A stretch of DNA of 64,000 bases from Synanceia verrucosa (lineage: Eukaryota; Chordata; Actinopteri; Perciformes; Synanceiidae), in contig CM056567.1 of NCBI GenBank assembly GCA_029721515.1, positions 2,124,007-2,188,006 of the forward strand, written 5' to 3'. The notes under the pieces were generated by a model. It saw only the letters and a program-made list of their open reading frames with translations. It did no database searches and was not told the DNA's origin. The stretch's first letter is position 1. Each line of letters starts with the position of its first letter. This document shows positions 1 to 12,744 of the stretch, piece after piece. The position numbers and the translations under genes were made by a program.

Positions 1-3000
1 CAGTGATGTCATACCTGTGGCTGCTATCCAGGTGTTTCACTGCTCATCTGTGCTTCCCTGTCCTCTATTGTGACTGAGTGTTTTAGTGTCTGTGCACGAA
101 TCTCCAGAGGGGATGAGGTCATATGATTGGCTCAGCAGACAACCATGTCTGGCCTCCATAGAGTTTCTGACTTCTTAAATGTGTCTTAAATGCTTTAGCT
201 TTAGTTTTAAACCCATGTAAATATTTTAGGACACAAACAAGTCTGCTGGATCTATAACACGAGACAAAATAAGAGCATCACTTCAAACAGGAATGAGACA
301 CAATAATCAATGATAGGGGTAATGCCTTACTTCACTGAATTACTCACTGTCACTAGTTACATTACTCTGTCTGCCATATCATTTAAAACTGAAGCTGTTT
401 CTGGGCGCTTCAACGTCACATTCTTATTCTTTTCACACAGCAAATCCTCAATAAATGTTCATATTTCCACCCTCTAAAGACGTCTTAACGGCTCCTCCAT
501 CTTTGCTCCGTCTCCTAGTCCATGAGCTGGAGCTCTAAAGTCAAAGTCATATCATGACAGATGTTGCGCAGTCTTAAAGTGACGACATGACTTTCTTGAT
601 TGGTAACTGTAATGAGATTACTAAGTTCACAAAATCACAGCGTTGGGACACCTTCTGGCCTCATCTCTCTCCATTTCTGCTTCTTTCTCCTCCTCCTCCT
701 CCCACCTCTTTTCCCTCTATATAACAAAAGCTCAACAATTACTTCTTTCTCTGTCTCTGACTCACTGCAATGTAATTACACTGACTGTCCACCCAGAGAG
801 GGAGAGGGGCAATTCATTTACTATTTCTCTGTGGTTGCAATTGTTCTTTCTCATCTGCCTTTCGGACGTTTTGAGGGGACGAGAGAGCAGCGATTAGTTT
901 GTTGAGTCATTCTGGTTGAGTCAAGGAGTCTGTCTGCACAGTGCACACACACTCATACATACAGCATATATAAAGACACACACCAGAGGGAATCCTTGTG
1001 CTCCAGATCCATTCATCACTGGTTGACAAGCTGCACCAGTGACCTGCATGACCGAAGGTAGCTCGCACAAAGTGTGTGTTTGTGCGTCCTTGTGTGTGTC
1101 CTTGTGTGTGCACGCCACAAGGAGGAACAAGTCATTAACTACGATGTCATTTCCTGCCATTGTAGTAAATTTCGGTGCGCACAGTAAGAGTGCAATGCTG
1201 CACAGCAGCCCATTTAAACATTCAGACACACTCACTGAAACAACCCCATTCGGACACAAATGAAAAATCTGCTAATATACTGCATCGTCTTCCATTAAAG
1301 TTCTGCATGCAAAGCAAGAAAAATCAGAACGGTAAGGTGTTTTAACAGCAGCAAATTAACACGCCTCCTATACAACTGAAAGGTGAAGGAAAGCAGTGCT
1401 AAAGGAAAGTGCTAAAGGAGGGAAAATAAACTGATAATTAGAGGATACAAAAGTACAGAAAAGCAGTCTTTCTACTCTCCTGCACAGAGTGGAGTCTCAT
1501 CTGCAATGGCATGATTTGACTGCAAACAGTCAAATGGTTTGTCCTGTGTCTTTAATACTACTACTACTACTAACTCTATCACTTGTCCAGTTTTTTGCTT
1601 CTGGTCTCAAACAAACAATGGATCAGAAATGCAAAAATGATTCAAACTGGGATGAATTAATTCATACACATATTACTACAGGTATTGATTGTCCACCGTC
1701 TACGTCTTATTTATAAATTCCACCTCTTGCAACCACAAAAATAAACATGAGCGCAAAGATATTTTGACAAAACCAATACAGTTTTCGCTCATGTTATCTT
1801 GGGTAAACAAAGTTAGTATCATAAACACAGTACTGATAAACACCCAGAGAGGTCTGAGCTGAGAGGAAGAGGGCGTTTTCCTCTGAGCTCCTGAGGGACG
1901 CAGCATGTTTTAGGATGTACAGTAAGTGCTCTGTGAGCGTGAGGGGGCTGCTTCCTGAATCCAACCTATCCAGAGGGGAACGGACCTTCATTCAGCCTCC
2001 AAAAACACACATCTTTTTCCTTCACAGCTGAAACCACAGGCAGGAGGATGCAGGGGAATACACTCCACGGAAGACAGACGCTAAATATATAGCACAAATA
2101 CAATGCATAAGTCGCTCAATTCAACCGTTCATTCATGATTTTTTTTTCCTTCCTGATATGCAAGTGGCATTCATAGATTTGTGCAAAACAGCTTCAACCT
2201 CTACGCAGCTGCAAGTATTTACCCAGCAGGAATGAAGTGGCCACTCACTGGAGAAAGAAAAAAAACTGCCACCGTGTTTGGAAGGAAAACAGCAAATAAC
2301 TTCCAAACTGAAAACTCAAGTAGAGAGTTGTTCTCTTCCCCCCAGACAAATTATTTCATTTGGTATCATGAATTCCTCATGACACACATAATCTTATTCA
2401 GGACCTCTCTACATTCCTCCACACAGCATGAGTCTGCAGTGATGGCTGTCACTAGTTAGAGTCATGATAGCTGCATTTCCACCAGGCAGTCCAGTCAAAA
2501 ATTAAAATGAATCTGCTCTACATAAGAGTGGAGCTATAAACACTGCAGTCTGCTGATTGGCATATCATTCTATCGATTGTGACGGAGACGACCAACGAGC
2601 CTTTTCTAGATTCAAGAGTGCCACAATCACCAGCGGCTACAGAACTGCAAGACACAACATGACCCTTTCTAACAGTTTTAACGACCAAAAGTTGAGCAAA
2701 TCCAGCAAACACCGACCTGAGACCAGCATTAAAATTTTTAAGTGACATGGTGATCGTCACATGTGTTTTAGTGACGAGTTCTGATGTTGTAGCTGTGCTA
2801 CATTGATTTCTGTACCTATTTTACGTGCTTATTTCATGCCCTACCATGACGTTTTACCTTCCCCTAAGTGTGAAAAGGCTAAAGCACGTCCTCATGTCCC
2901 TGTTATGCTCTTCAACTCATACGCCTTCCCGTATGAGTGGGTTGGAAACCCAGAGGGATGTCGTCAACAAAAGAAGACTAAAGCAGGTCATGAACTGCTC

Positions 3001-4469
3001 ACCCGGCTGTGCAGTCTCGCTCTCAGCTGGTGTCTGTATGAGCTGAACTCCCTTTATAAAAACAAGGAAAATAAGAGCGAGGCTCACATAACCCATCAAA
3101 TGTACTGATAAAACTAGATTCACCATCGTTTCTTAACATGTCTAAGCACCTCCTGGAATTCTGCAAAAAAATAGCCTGCGTAAGAGTGTGCATTAAATTA
3201 TTATTTTACCTTTTTATCATACCTCAATAGCATTAAAAGTGACACATTTCCTGCTTAGACTAAATTTGAGTAGACTCTATAGCAGATGCAAAGAATAGAA
3301 AAGTAACTTGGGACCGAAGCAGAGCATGGCCTTGCAGGAAAGAAAAAGAAACAAACAGTACAGTACAGTTCTCTGCAATGTAATGGACTGCTGCTCCTGT
3401 AAGATCTCTGAGTGTAGTCAAGTGTTTCTATAAATACAGGCCTCCTGCACTGCTCTGCAATTTACACAGGGAAACACAAGTGCACACACACCACTGCCAC
3501 GCCTGTATTAGCCAGCTGTAGACCAGCTACAGGAAGCGTTGTATCAGGAAGGTGTAGCTATTTACTACCTGTGATATATTAATTTCTTCCTCTACAGATA
3601 TATTGCAGACATCTATCACAAAGCCTAACACCTCTAAAGAAATGCAAAAACAAAAAAGTCCAGAAGAGGGAATCTCCCAGAGCGAGAGATGTGACATACG
3701 GCACCAATGCAAACAAAACAAATGTAACGGTAACGACATGTTTCTACTCCAGATTAAGAATTACACTGTGCTCATTTTGGTCCTGTGATGCCAAATTAGC
3801 AGACTGAGGCTGTAGTTTACCATATGGTTCAAACACTCATAAAGGGTGTTAAACCAGACAACCTTCATATCTAATCCTCTAAAACATTGTGTGCTGTCAT
3901 TTGTATGAATTGGCAAAGAAGACTGTAACTGTCGATGTAAATTCCACAACAAACGTCACTTAGATAAGTAGTTCTGCATGTGGCGCTGGTCACGGTAAAG
4001 TGAGCTGAATAAATGCAGCCACAGTGGAACTAAATACTCATCAAGTGGATAAGCTAATTAGCAGTGTGAGATGAGTTTGCTAACTAACAAATACCATCTC
4101 AGAACCTGCAGAAAGCTCTGTGACAGTCATTTGCAATCAATTACAAGATTTATGCCTTGCTGCCTGAACCTAACTACAAAAGGTTACAGCTCACTTATCA
4201 ATTACTTGTCAAAGATTGAATTAATTACCAAAAGCAGCAAATTACAAGAACTGTCTGAATTCTCTTATTCCGGCTTCTAAAATATGTCAAAACAAGAAAT
4301 TTTAGAACGTGATCCTGGGCTTTTTCAATAGCACAATTTTCTGACATTTTATAGAACAAATAAGTAATAATCAAGAAAATAATCAACGGATTAATCAACA
4401 ATAAATGTGACTTGTAGTCTTTTAAACAAGTAAGGTATGAGACAAATACAGACGGTATGCAAAACGAGC

Positions 4470-4818
4470 ATTTTGTCGCCATCTTGGTTTTTTTTTTTAG
4501 TAGGCAGCCAAAAAGGTTATAATTCACTCTGATGAAGAGAAAACACACTGTGAAACAGTTAAGTTCAAAGATGAAAAGATGGTAACGACCTGTCAATCAG
4601 CAGGGAGCCCCGCCCTAAAGCATCTCCTGCTTCATGGTCTGTTTGACTCTAATTTAATCAACGAACATCATGTTGTATTGAAGAAGACTTGAAACTACAG
4701 ACTGAGACCATAAACTCATGTTTACTGAGGGAATAAATCAAGAGAGAAGGAGGATCATTTTCTATTTATTAACCAGAGTAGTCGCCCCCTGCTGACTGAT
4801 AGAGAGACTGCAGCTTTC
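4470..4818 (+). repeat. Dispersed repeat family B, copy 1
   Basis: This copy begins near GTCGCCATCTTGG, runs through a shared core CTGTCAATCAGCAG and TGGTCTGTTTGACTC, and ends at GATAGAGAGACTGCAGC. The same order of blocks recurs at 40,866-41,250 on the same strand and in reverse at 47,840-48,280, with partial copies elsewhere. No protein is encoded. The family is unnamed here; SINE or non-autonomous DNA transposon origin cannot be decided by eye. Confidence 0.7.
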
Positions 4819-5322
4819 AGGCTCTTCAGCTTGACTTCACTTGTTAGCTAATTGCAGCTTATATGAAACAGTGATTAACTGCAAAGGTGAACAAATGAAA
4901 TATTTGTATTGCACCTACAAATTTTTACTGCATCCATAGATCAAACCATAACCGGGCAGTCGTGGATAGAAAACACTGCTTTTGGTTTAGCCATATACAG
5001 ATCTGTAAATACAAGTGTGCAGAACAGCCCTCTTATTAGTATACTGTAGGTCTGAAGCCTCTGTGGCCTCAGGATGCTGCAATTCATTAGCATTTTCTTG
5101 CATCTTGAATGCAAAGTAAAGGCAAATCAGGCTTTAGTAATCCTTCGAGGAACACAGACGAACATATTTCTGGGACGATATCTTCTTATACTCTAATGTA
5201 CATTTAACCATTTTATTATGTCGACAAGTAGAAACTACAATAAAACTACACCAACAATTTGGGATTGTGTATGTCAGCTTACAGGACCTGAAGACATGTT
5301 TTCTATGAGATGGTTTCATTAA

Positions 5323-5750
5323 CTCTTTAAGAGCCAGCTGTTTCATAAAACGAGAGTGCCTTGTTCCAGCATTTTTGTCCATTTTGAGTCATATTTCTAG
5401 ACCCACAGAATATTTTGTACTATGTCTCTGAAAACACTGAATATCTCAATGAATGAATATCTCAAATATCTCTTGTTTTTACCTTGTTCCATTCTTGTTT
5501 TATCAGAGGTAGAGTAGAGGACACTTTCACCAAAATCACCACTTTTTCTCCAGATTCTGTTTGTTTTGCTCTCTAATCTCGATCGTCTTCACTTCCTGTT
5601 TTGATCTCTGTGGTGTATACTGTCTCTTTATGCTCTGACTACATCTCCCAGAAGCCCCAAAATTACTCACAGGGTGTGGGAGACCGCGATCGGTAACCTG
5701 CTGCCGAAAAACCACTTTGACATATTATTACGTCAATGGTACTGAAAGAG
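5323..5750 (-). mobile_element. piggyBac-like non-autonomous element, copy 1 (near full length)
   Basis: The terminal sequences CTCTTTAAGAGCCAGC and, in reverse complement, CTCTTTCAGTACCATTG form imperfect inverted repeats. The element is flanked by TTAA (5,319-5,322) and TTAC (5,751-5,754, a one-base decay of TTAA). TTAA target duplication is the hallmark of piggyBac-type transposition. There is no transposase frame. It shares a 300-400 bp interior with five other copies in the window and is opposite in orientation to those at 38.6, 41.8 and 47.2 kb. Confidence 0.75.
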
Positions 5751-6744
5751 TTACTTGTTTACTCTGTGAAATGTAAAAATGCCACTAAATCTTTTATTTT
5801 CTCTGACAAACAGTCCCCAAAAAATAAATTAATTAATTTAAAATTATAGAAAACTGAGGCTAGCAGCACATCATTCCATTTGAGAAGCTAGAATCAGTGA
5901 ATATTTGGCATTTTAGTCAATATGATGCTTGTTAGAAGTGGGAACCAGATATCCTAAACAGAGATAAACCAACATTAAATTGAATATTTTAAGGAAAATT
6001 AATATTTATATTCTGCACCTTTCTGAAGCTCTATGGGTATATGTTTTAGATATTTTTTAAATTATTTGTCTCGATAAAATTTTATTGTTTGAAGAACTAC
6101 AAGTCTACATAAAATGTTATTGATTAAAAAAGAACAGAGTCAACATCTGGATGAGTAGCTCAACATGTACAGTATATGGCCAATATATTAGCAGGGAGTG
6201 TCACCTTCATATGAAAACTCATCAACGCAATTATGCATCCAGTAAATAATAATCTAAAAAAACTGGGCTAATTCGTGAGATTCAATGAATTATTCAGAAA
6301 CAGCTACAACAATAACTGGATCACTTAGGTAGAAAGGAAAAGTTCAGTTTGTTTGAAACTAGGTGCCAGAACAAGCTCGAATTAATGACACCTGGACCAA
6401 AAAATGACTTGAGTCAGATTAAATTTCGGATCTAAATGTAGGTTAATCCGGTGCAGTTATTTACCGTTGGTTGGAGTTACTCCACATTCACTCCATGTGA
6501 CTGTGTGGCGACGAGCTTGGTGGCAGTGGGTCACTCTTCCTTTGCTCCAAGTTACTAAAAAGGGGGGAAATAGGTCTAAATTATGTCGATGTAAAGTTAG
6601 AACAATACACTGGTTATTACTAAAGTGTTAACAAGTGAGAGTGGTTCCAAAACTGTTAGAGGAAACAGCTAATGTACGAACCGACCGCATCCCATACTTT
6701 CTTTTTAGCTCTTCAAATAACCCCCGAAACACAACAGCACTCAC

Positions 6745-7000
6745 TTGACTTGTTCCAGGAGACGTCCGGAAGGTTTTGGGTGGACTTTACCGGCGGGGGA
6801 AGGTGTTAACAGTCGGTTAATAATCCGTTATTTCAGTTGTAGAGCTGGGAGTAGTTCCACTTGGTGCTTTTTTCCGCTGCTGCCTGCCTGTCTCCCCCTT
6901 CTCCCTCTCCCGTCGCCTGTTCCTGCTTCCCCTCCTCTCCACATCCAGCATTCCAATATGGCCGCCGCAGGGAGCGTTGCAAATGCGCATGCGCGGAGAA
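6745..7000 (-). promoter_or_regulatory. Putative leftward CpG-rich promoter and non-coding first exon (ptk2 candidate)
   Basis: This block is markedly richer in G+C and CpG than its surroundings. It contains the perfect NRF1 palindrome GCGCATGCGC (6,985-6,994) next to GGCCGCC. Read on the minus strand it ends at a strong splice donor CAA|GTGAGT (boundary at 6,745). In other vertebrates ptk2 lies next to dennd3 and is transcribed away from it, so a ptk2 first exon is the natural candidate, but no ptk2 coding sequence is present to prove it. The TSS position is approximate. Confidence 0.45.
6985..6994. promoter_or_regulatory. NRF1 binding palindrome
   Basis: GCGCATGCGC is the consensus NRF1 site, typical of TATA-less CpG-island promoters. 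It sits just upstream of the proposed minus-strand first exon. Confidence 0.55.
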
Positions 7001-7034
7001 GGAAGCAATCCTTGCCTCAGGCACAGTAGCTCAT

Positions 7035-7066
7035 AATGAATGAATGAATGAATGAATGAATGAATG
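7035..7066. repeat. (AATG)8 microsatellite
   Basis: Eight perfect AATG units lie just beyond the GC-rich block at 6.75-7.0 kb. Confidence 0.95.
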
Positions 7067-8428
7067 TAATTTACATGTTATTAACAGGCATTGGTGTAAT
7101 TTTTACTACAGTAAGTAGTAGTAGTTGTAGTTCCTGTGGTATTCAGTGATGGAAGTACAGGTATTTACATTTTATGCAACTTTCTACTCCTACTCCCCAA
7201 TATTTATTTGTGTATGTTTCACTCCACTACGTGTGTGATACATAAAGTTACTTGTTTTACTTAATGGAGTATTTTTAGACTGTGACATTTCTGCTTTATT
7301 TAAATGCAGGAGTATCTTCAAAGTTTTCTAAAGTGAAATAAAAAATAGAATCAATATGAAGTATTCAGAACAATGTATATGATATCAATTACTTTGACAT
7401 ACTATTTAGCATTTGAATTTCCTACCAGGGGTCAATAAAGTCACATCTAATTTTAAGCTTAGCTGATACAAATATGTCAGGTTGATTATATTTTGTATTC
7501 ATCAACTGAATTTGTTGTCTTACTTGATATTGTGGTGATTTAGCGGTAGTAAATTTGCAGTTCATTAAATATAGACTGATATAGAATGATCTTGAGGCTT
7601 TTGTATGTCCATATTCTTGCAGGACTGACAGAACAGCTCCCTGAATGACTACATCCTCTGCAGAGTAAATATGTCTGATGGTTATTCTTCTCAATGCCAG
7701 GTGATGTTCTGCATGGGAGTTCAAAGAGGACACCTGCTGGTCACTTCTTGTCATTGCATTATATTTGGGGTTATAGTCCCGAGGGCATGGACTTCCACAT
7801 ATTTACAAAATGATCATTTTCATGTCATCTGGCCAAAGCCAAAACATCTGGCTACAGTATAGATCAAAGCACCGCCACCTCCATTTTAACAGATGGGCCA
7901 AACTAAAAAGTAAAGGTAGCCTACAAATATGGTAAAATATTTTTTTACTAAAGATAGTTTCTGTAATTTTACGTAGTTTTTATTACTCTGACGTATTCTT
8001 AATATCGCTGTTTTTAATCAGTTTTTTGATGCTATTAAAAAGGGGAGGGGCGTCATGATTGACAGTTGTGAGTGAAGCTAAGCTAGGTAAACATAAGAGA
8101 GAGGAGATGATTTAACGTTCCATAACCGTCATCAGTTTGTGTAATAGAATATGCGTCAGTTTGATTATAAATGTAATTGTAGAGGTGTTATGGTTAGTTG
8201 TTGTGGCTCTCTAGCCAAACAGTTATCGCGGTGCTAACGTAGCAGCTAGGTGGCTAAAGTTAGCAAGTTGTCCCGGGCCTCTTTGTGGAGCTTACATGTG
8301 CGTTGATGCAGCGGTCGTTACCCTCACTTAATTTATCTTACCTTGTTATTTCCACTAACAGATGTTTTGGATTATTTTATCTCATTTTAATTGAATAATA
8401 TGTCTTTTAGCTTTCCCTTAAAACAGAC
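7067..8428. other. Stretch without recognisable genes
   Basis: AT-rich DNA with no supported exon, tRNA or named repeat. It separates the leftward GC-rich block from the tRNA-His pair. Confidence 0.5.
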
Positions 8429-8500
8429 TGCCGTGACCCGGATTCGAACCGGGGTTGCTGCGGCCACAACGCAGAGTACTAACCACTATACGATCACGGC
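8429..8500 (-). tRNA. tRNA-His (anticodon GTG), copy 1
   Basis: On the minus strand this folds as a complete 72-nt tRNA including the discriminator A. The acceptor arm GCCGTGA pairs with TCACGGC. The D arm GTAT/GTAC holds the A box. The anticodon loop TTGTGGC carries GTG, and the T arm CCCGG-TTCGAAT-CCGGG carries a perfect B box. There is no intron. A run of four T on the transcribed strand (plus-strand AAAA at 8,420-8,423) lies a few bases past the 3' end and is a suitable Pol III terminator. Eukaryotic His tRNAs receive the extra G-1 post-transcriptionally, so its absence from the gene is expected. Confidence 0.95.
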
Positions 8501-8862
8501 TAGCCGTTGAGTTATTGTGCTGTCATGTGCATGTGGGTGTCATCGTGAAATATCACTGCGTCATGAGCGTTTTGGAATTTGTTCAGTTTATCTTTTATTT
8601 TATTTATAAGTTTTATGGACATGCGTGTTTGATATACATTATTGACAACAATAAAGGCATATTGAACAATTACATTTTCTACAAGAAAACACTTCAAATA
8701 TATTAAAAACACCAACAATATGCTATTTATAGCAACCTATTTTGCAGCCAACATTCTACCAACATGGATATCGCAGTTTCTGAGGATTGTAATTCAGAGT
8801 AATTTATTAGTTGACCAGTGCTGTTTTACAAATGTGAACCCCTTTTTGGTTTAAAAGGGACC

Positions 8863-8934
8863 TGCCGTGACCCGGAATCGAACCGGGGTTGCTGCGGCCA
8901 CAACGCAGAGTAATGACCACTATACGATCACGGC
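8863..8934 (-). tRNA. tRNA-His (anticodon GTG), copy 2, slightly diverged
   Basis: A second 72-nt His(GTG) tRNA lies 362 bp further right in the same orientation. Acceptor, anticodon and T stems are intact, and plus-strand AAAA at 8,853-8,856 gives an oligo-T terminator. It differs from copy 1 in the D loop and D stem (GGTCATTAC instead of GGTTAGTAC) and in the T loop (TTCGATT instead of TTCGAAT). The D-arm change replaces the U13-G22 pair with U-U. The B box consensus is kept. It is probably transcribed, but could be a drifting duplicate. Confidence 0.9.
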
Positions 8935-9164
8935 TAGCTGTTATGCTGCAAAACATGACCTGTCCAACAGGTAGTTGGCCTCTCTGGACCAACGCATGAC
9001 CTTTTTCTGGGACACATGGATGCACATCTCTCAATGAATAAACACCAGTTATTCAAGCCATAGTACATTTATATTTGAAACCATATGAAGAGATAATGGG
9101 TGTTATTTATTTCACATGTCAGTGGTCATGATGTTATGTCTGCTTGGTATATATCATATGTTAC
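8935..9164. other. Spacer right of the tRNA pair
   Basis: No feature is recognised. The bases just upstream of both tRNA 5' ends share a short GCTAGC-like stretch, which may be remnant homology from the duplication. Confidence 0.4.
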
Positions 9165-9514
9165 AGAGGGACAGAAAGAGACTGAACAGGCTGGTCAGGA
9201 GGGCCAGCACTGTCCTGGACTGCTCCCTGGACATAGATGAGGATGTTAGAAAAGTTCACCTTCATCATGGACAACTGCTCCACTGCTGAAGCAGCTCCTT
9301 CAGCTGCAGACACTTCCACCACAGCTACCACAATAAGACTTTATAACATCAGCATCACTATCTGATTCTATTCTGACATAACTTTATTTATGTCTCTATA
9401 TTTTATGTTTAAGCTGTTTCTTTTACATTTTTTACATTTGACAGAGCTCCATGTGGAGCAGTGCAATTTCATTTTATGCATTAATGTCATATAATGACAA
9501 TAAAGGCCTTTTAA
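9165..9514 (+). mobile_element. Decayed 3' end of a non-LTR retrotransposon (LINE)
   Basis: The first part reads DRKRLNRLVRRASTVLDCSL, the style of the C-terminus of fish LINE reverse transcriptase proteins. After a frame change the text MDNCS...TIRLYN follows, the usual tail of such proteins. An AT-rich 3' UTR ends in ATGTCATATAATGACAATAAAG, a tail typical of fish LINEs. Internal stops, a frameshift and deletions show it is dead. Family assignment (L2/Rex-like) is inference. Confidence 0.65.
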
Positions 9515-10085
9515 AAGTCACATCCATTGTCTAAATATTAAAAATAGATGCTATTTATCAAATTATTGTTTAATCAACATTTTCTTTGCCATTAAAAATA
9601 TTCCTTACAGTAACATATTTTACACTGCTGTGGCAGGTCTATTTCTCCCAATTCATGGGGCATGAATAATAAACACTTCTATTCAATTCTATAACCTATA
9701 TTCAGGCATATGTATATTCTTATCATGTGTATATTCAGATAAGTGGATAGAGCAGATAAATAAACAGGAGACCATATGGAAAAGTCAGTACTATACAATA
9801 TAAATGGACAAAATGGACCAAGTATTGCTCACATCGAGAGTGAAAACAGTGATACAGCACAAATTATTAAGTTAATGTAGAGTTGCAGCACTCCCCACGT
9901 TTTCTGAGTGGTTACTATTCTTTTTACATATTTTATTTATCATTTATTTTTTGCTACTTCTGCTTGGATACAATCTGTTTCCTCGTACTTGTGATATGTG
10001 TAATGGTAATAAAGTTGAATCTGTTTTTTTTAATTATAGCAGTGCTCTTGATAAACACCAGATGGCGCCATGGTGCTGTTTTTCC
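9515..10085. other. Spacer between the LINE remnant and the dennd3 promoter
   Basis: AT-rich, no supported feature. It runs up to the ETS-containing promoter of dennd3. Confidence 0.4.
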
Positions 10086-10336
10086 AGCTCCCGGAAGTGC
10101 AGAAGAAAAGTGGCTTTTATTTTGAAAATTTGGCAGGTTTCAGGAGTAAATCAGTAGAAGTTGGAGGCAGAAGTCAGCGCTGAGAGTTTTATGTGTTTTA
10201 GATGTGTTTTTGACAGATTAAAGCTGCTAACATGTTCATGACAGCTAGCCGGGGCTAGCCACATTTAGCCAGCTTTAGCTAACGTCTCGTCAGTGGGATT
10301 TATAACCATCCGGTGGAAATGTTCAAGTAGCTTCAG
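10060..10336 (+). promoter_or_regulatory. dennd3: dennd3 promoter and non-coding first exon
   Basis: A perfect ETS-family site CCGGAAGTG lies at 10,091-10,099, close to a GATGGCGCCATG motif. The GC content then rises and the tract ends in a strong splice donor CAG|GTGAGT, with exon end at 10,336. No open frame continues into the dennd3 protein, so this is a 5' UTR exon; translation begins in the next exon at 13,898. The TSS is not defined and probably lies near 10,100-10,150. Linking it to dennd3 rests on position, strand and donor quality. Confidence 0.55.
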
Positions 10337-11142
10337 GTGAGTCTTTCATGTTGCTGTGTTTAAAATCTCGCTTGACTGGTCCCAACGTGTCAGTTTCATG
10401 TCATTTAACCAGCTAACTTCAAGCCAGTAATCGACTGTAATGTGATCTGTGTCTGTGTATTAACATTAACATTTTTAATCAACGAGACGTGATCCTAACG
10501 GTTATGAGATTTGAAAACCGCGAAGAAAAAAAATTAACCTTATGCTAACCTACCGCTTCCAGATTATTGATGAATCCAAGGGAAGTGACTTGGCTGACAG
10601 GCGCAGATTTAATTGCTTTTCCACCCGCAAGAATGACAACTAGTGACACTACATGTCGTGTCAGCATTGAAATAAAAAGCTTTTTTGCCCACAGGATTAA
10701 TCCTGCATGTGGTTTGTCCGCTGGTAACCTGTAGTTTTTCTCACGAAACAGCAGCACCTTGTAAAGATTGTCTGGTTCCCATTAAAGGGGTTCACCCTCT
10801 TCCTGTGTCCCAGTATGAGCAGCCCAGTAAACACATGTGGACAGGCACAAAGTCAGATAAACGTGCAGCACTGAGGTTAAAGATATTGACAAAGTTAAAA
10901 AGTAACAGGTTTGAGCCAAATAACAGAAGTCAAAACAAAATCACTGACCCATGGGACTGTTCCACTTTCCAGATTGATTCTAAATTTAGACATGAAGGGT
11001 GTTGAAACCTTACCGAGACAGGCACAGAAATCAATCAATCAATCAGTCGCTTTGATTGGCTTCTGTAAGTGTGTCTCTGCTCTTAATCTTCTTCCATGTG
11101 TCTTTTCATGTCAACAAAACACTGGTTCCCTTTTTCCACATC

Positions 11143-11235
11143 AAGATAAGATAAACCTTTATTCATCCCACAAACGAGGAAATTTACAGTGTCACAGCAG
11201 AAAAGTGGATAGAGCAACATCACAATAAAGGGTAT
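11143..11235 (-). mobile_element. LINE 3'-tail fragment
   Basis: AGATAAGATAAACCTTTATT followed by CATCCCACAA and GAAATTTACAGTGTCACAGC is the reverse complement of a common teleost retrotransposon 3' tail ending in TTATC repeats. No coding part remains. Confidence 0.6.
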
Positions 11236-12744
11236 ATTAATAAAAATAAAAACAAGAATCAGTGATATGTGGGAAATATTTAGAAATATGTGCAGAACTA
11301 ATAACAAATTAATAAAAAATGCATCTTAAATAAGCAACACACCAAATGAACAAAAAGTTGACAAATGAACAACAAATAATAATATTAATAATAATAATAA
11401 TATAAGAGAAGTTATTGCAAACCCTATTAAAGGTCCTATTGATGACATTTTTGCATTGGCAAAAAAGAATGCATCCACACATCTATTTATAAAGATGCAG
11501 AATAAAAGTATAATGTTTCCTAAAATACAGTATCATGACCAAACATTTAGCCTAACATTAAACATTTGATGCTGAAATGTTGTGTTTTTCTCTGTAGGAG
11601 ATGTCTAATGTTTGGTTCCCATGTTATCAGTGCTATTAATAAGTAAGTAAGTGGTGCTTTTGTGTGATAACTTGTGGAGAAACACAGTTTTCAGTCCATT
11701 AAATTAACTAATCAGTTAGTCAACAAAATCCTGTGAGTGTTCCTCGAATAAGAGGACAGCCTGCTGCCTTTAGCCCATGAACAAAACATTCATGCATTCT
11801 GTTTTTTTGTAATTATAGTGAAAATAAGTGATTAAATTTTGCTTTGAAAATCACTAAAATACCTTCAAACCAGCAACATAAAAGCTTCTTCTGCCCCAAA
11901 ACATATGAACTTGTTTCCTAACTCTCCTCTGCAGGTCTGCATGTTTTGTTCAGCATATTAATGATTGAGAAGAACTGAAGTTCAAGCTCACAGTGTGGAC
12001 TTTTTCTTCCTTTAACTGCATTTTATTAAGTGTTTGTGTAAGTTATGAAACTGCTGTGATGGTGGACGTTGGTTGGCTTTATGGAAAGTTGAAATGCACA
12101 TGCACGCCCGTGTGCCCAGCTTTCCAGAATTAGGGTTTTTAAGGGAATGAATGACTTAAGTCTGTTTTTCCGTGACACAGCAGGGAAGTTAGTCAGAGGC
12201 CTGAATGGCCTAAAGAAAGAATGAAAGAAAGAAAGAAAGCATGTCAAAGGTGAAGAAAGAAGAGAAACTGACAAAACACTGGGACAAAAAGAACAAATGT
12301 GGGATGAAAGATGAGGTGGAAAGTAGATCAATGGAAAAGCAGGAGAGGTGGAGAAAGACATGAAAAGTTGAGAGGTAGAAGAGATTCAACTGAGTGCAGT
12401 TTTTGTCTGTAACTGCAACTAATGCAAGTCAGATGTTTATTCTTGGATCTGCCTGACCCAGATAGGTGGGTGGGTTTATTTATTAGGACTTCTGCAGTCA
12501 CCTAATGTGGAATATTGTGGTTCCACCTTTACTACAAAAGGCAAGCTGCTCAACTCAATTTATCTTCCAGATGTAATAATAAAAGTTTTTTTTTTTTCTG
12601 ATGAGTATTGACTTCATATAAAAATGTATTTTCCAGAAGGGAAAAATGAGCATTTATGGATGCAATAGTCACTTTTTTCAGTATTTCCTTACACCCCTGA
12701 CACCAAGTAGAGCAGCAGTAACTTATACCTTTGCACTTTACCAG

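Larger units (their letters stand above)
1..6740. other. Stretch without recognisable genes (possible first intron of a leftward gene)
   Basis: All open frames here are short, overlap on both strands and have no recognisable protein content. Two interspersed repeats are described separately (about 4,470-4,818 and 5,323-5,750). The rest is AT-rich unique-looking DNA with weak simple repeats. If the minus-strand exon proposed at 6,745-7,000 is real, this tract would be its first intron, but no second exon could be identified. I see no RNA gene here. Confidence 0.5.

Noticed and set aside
2470..2765. Possible degenerate hAT-like element (GCATTTCCACCAGGCAGTCC start)
   Set aside because: I could not find matching inverted ends or a target duplication, and no second copy occurs in the window.
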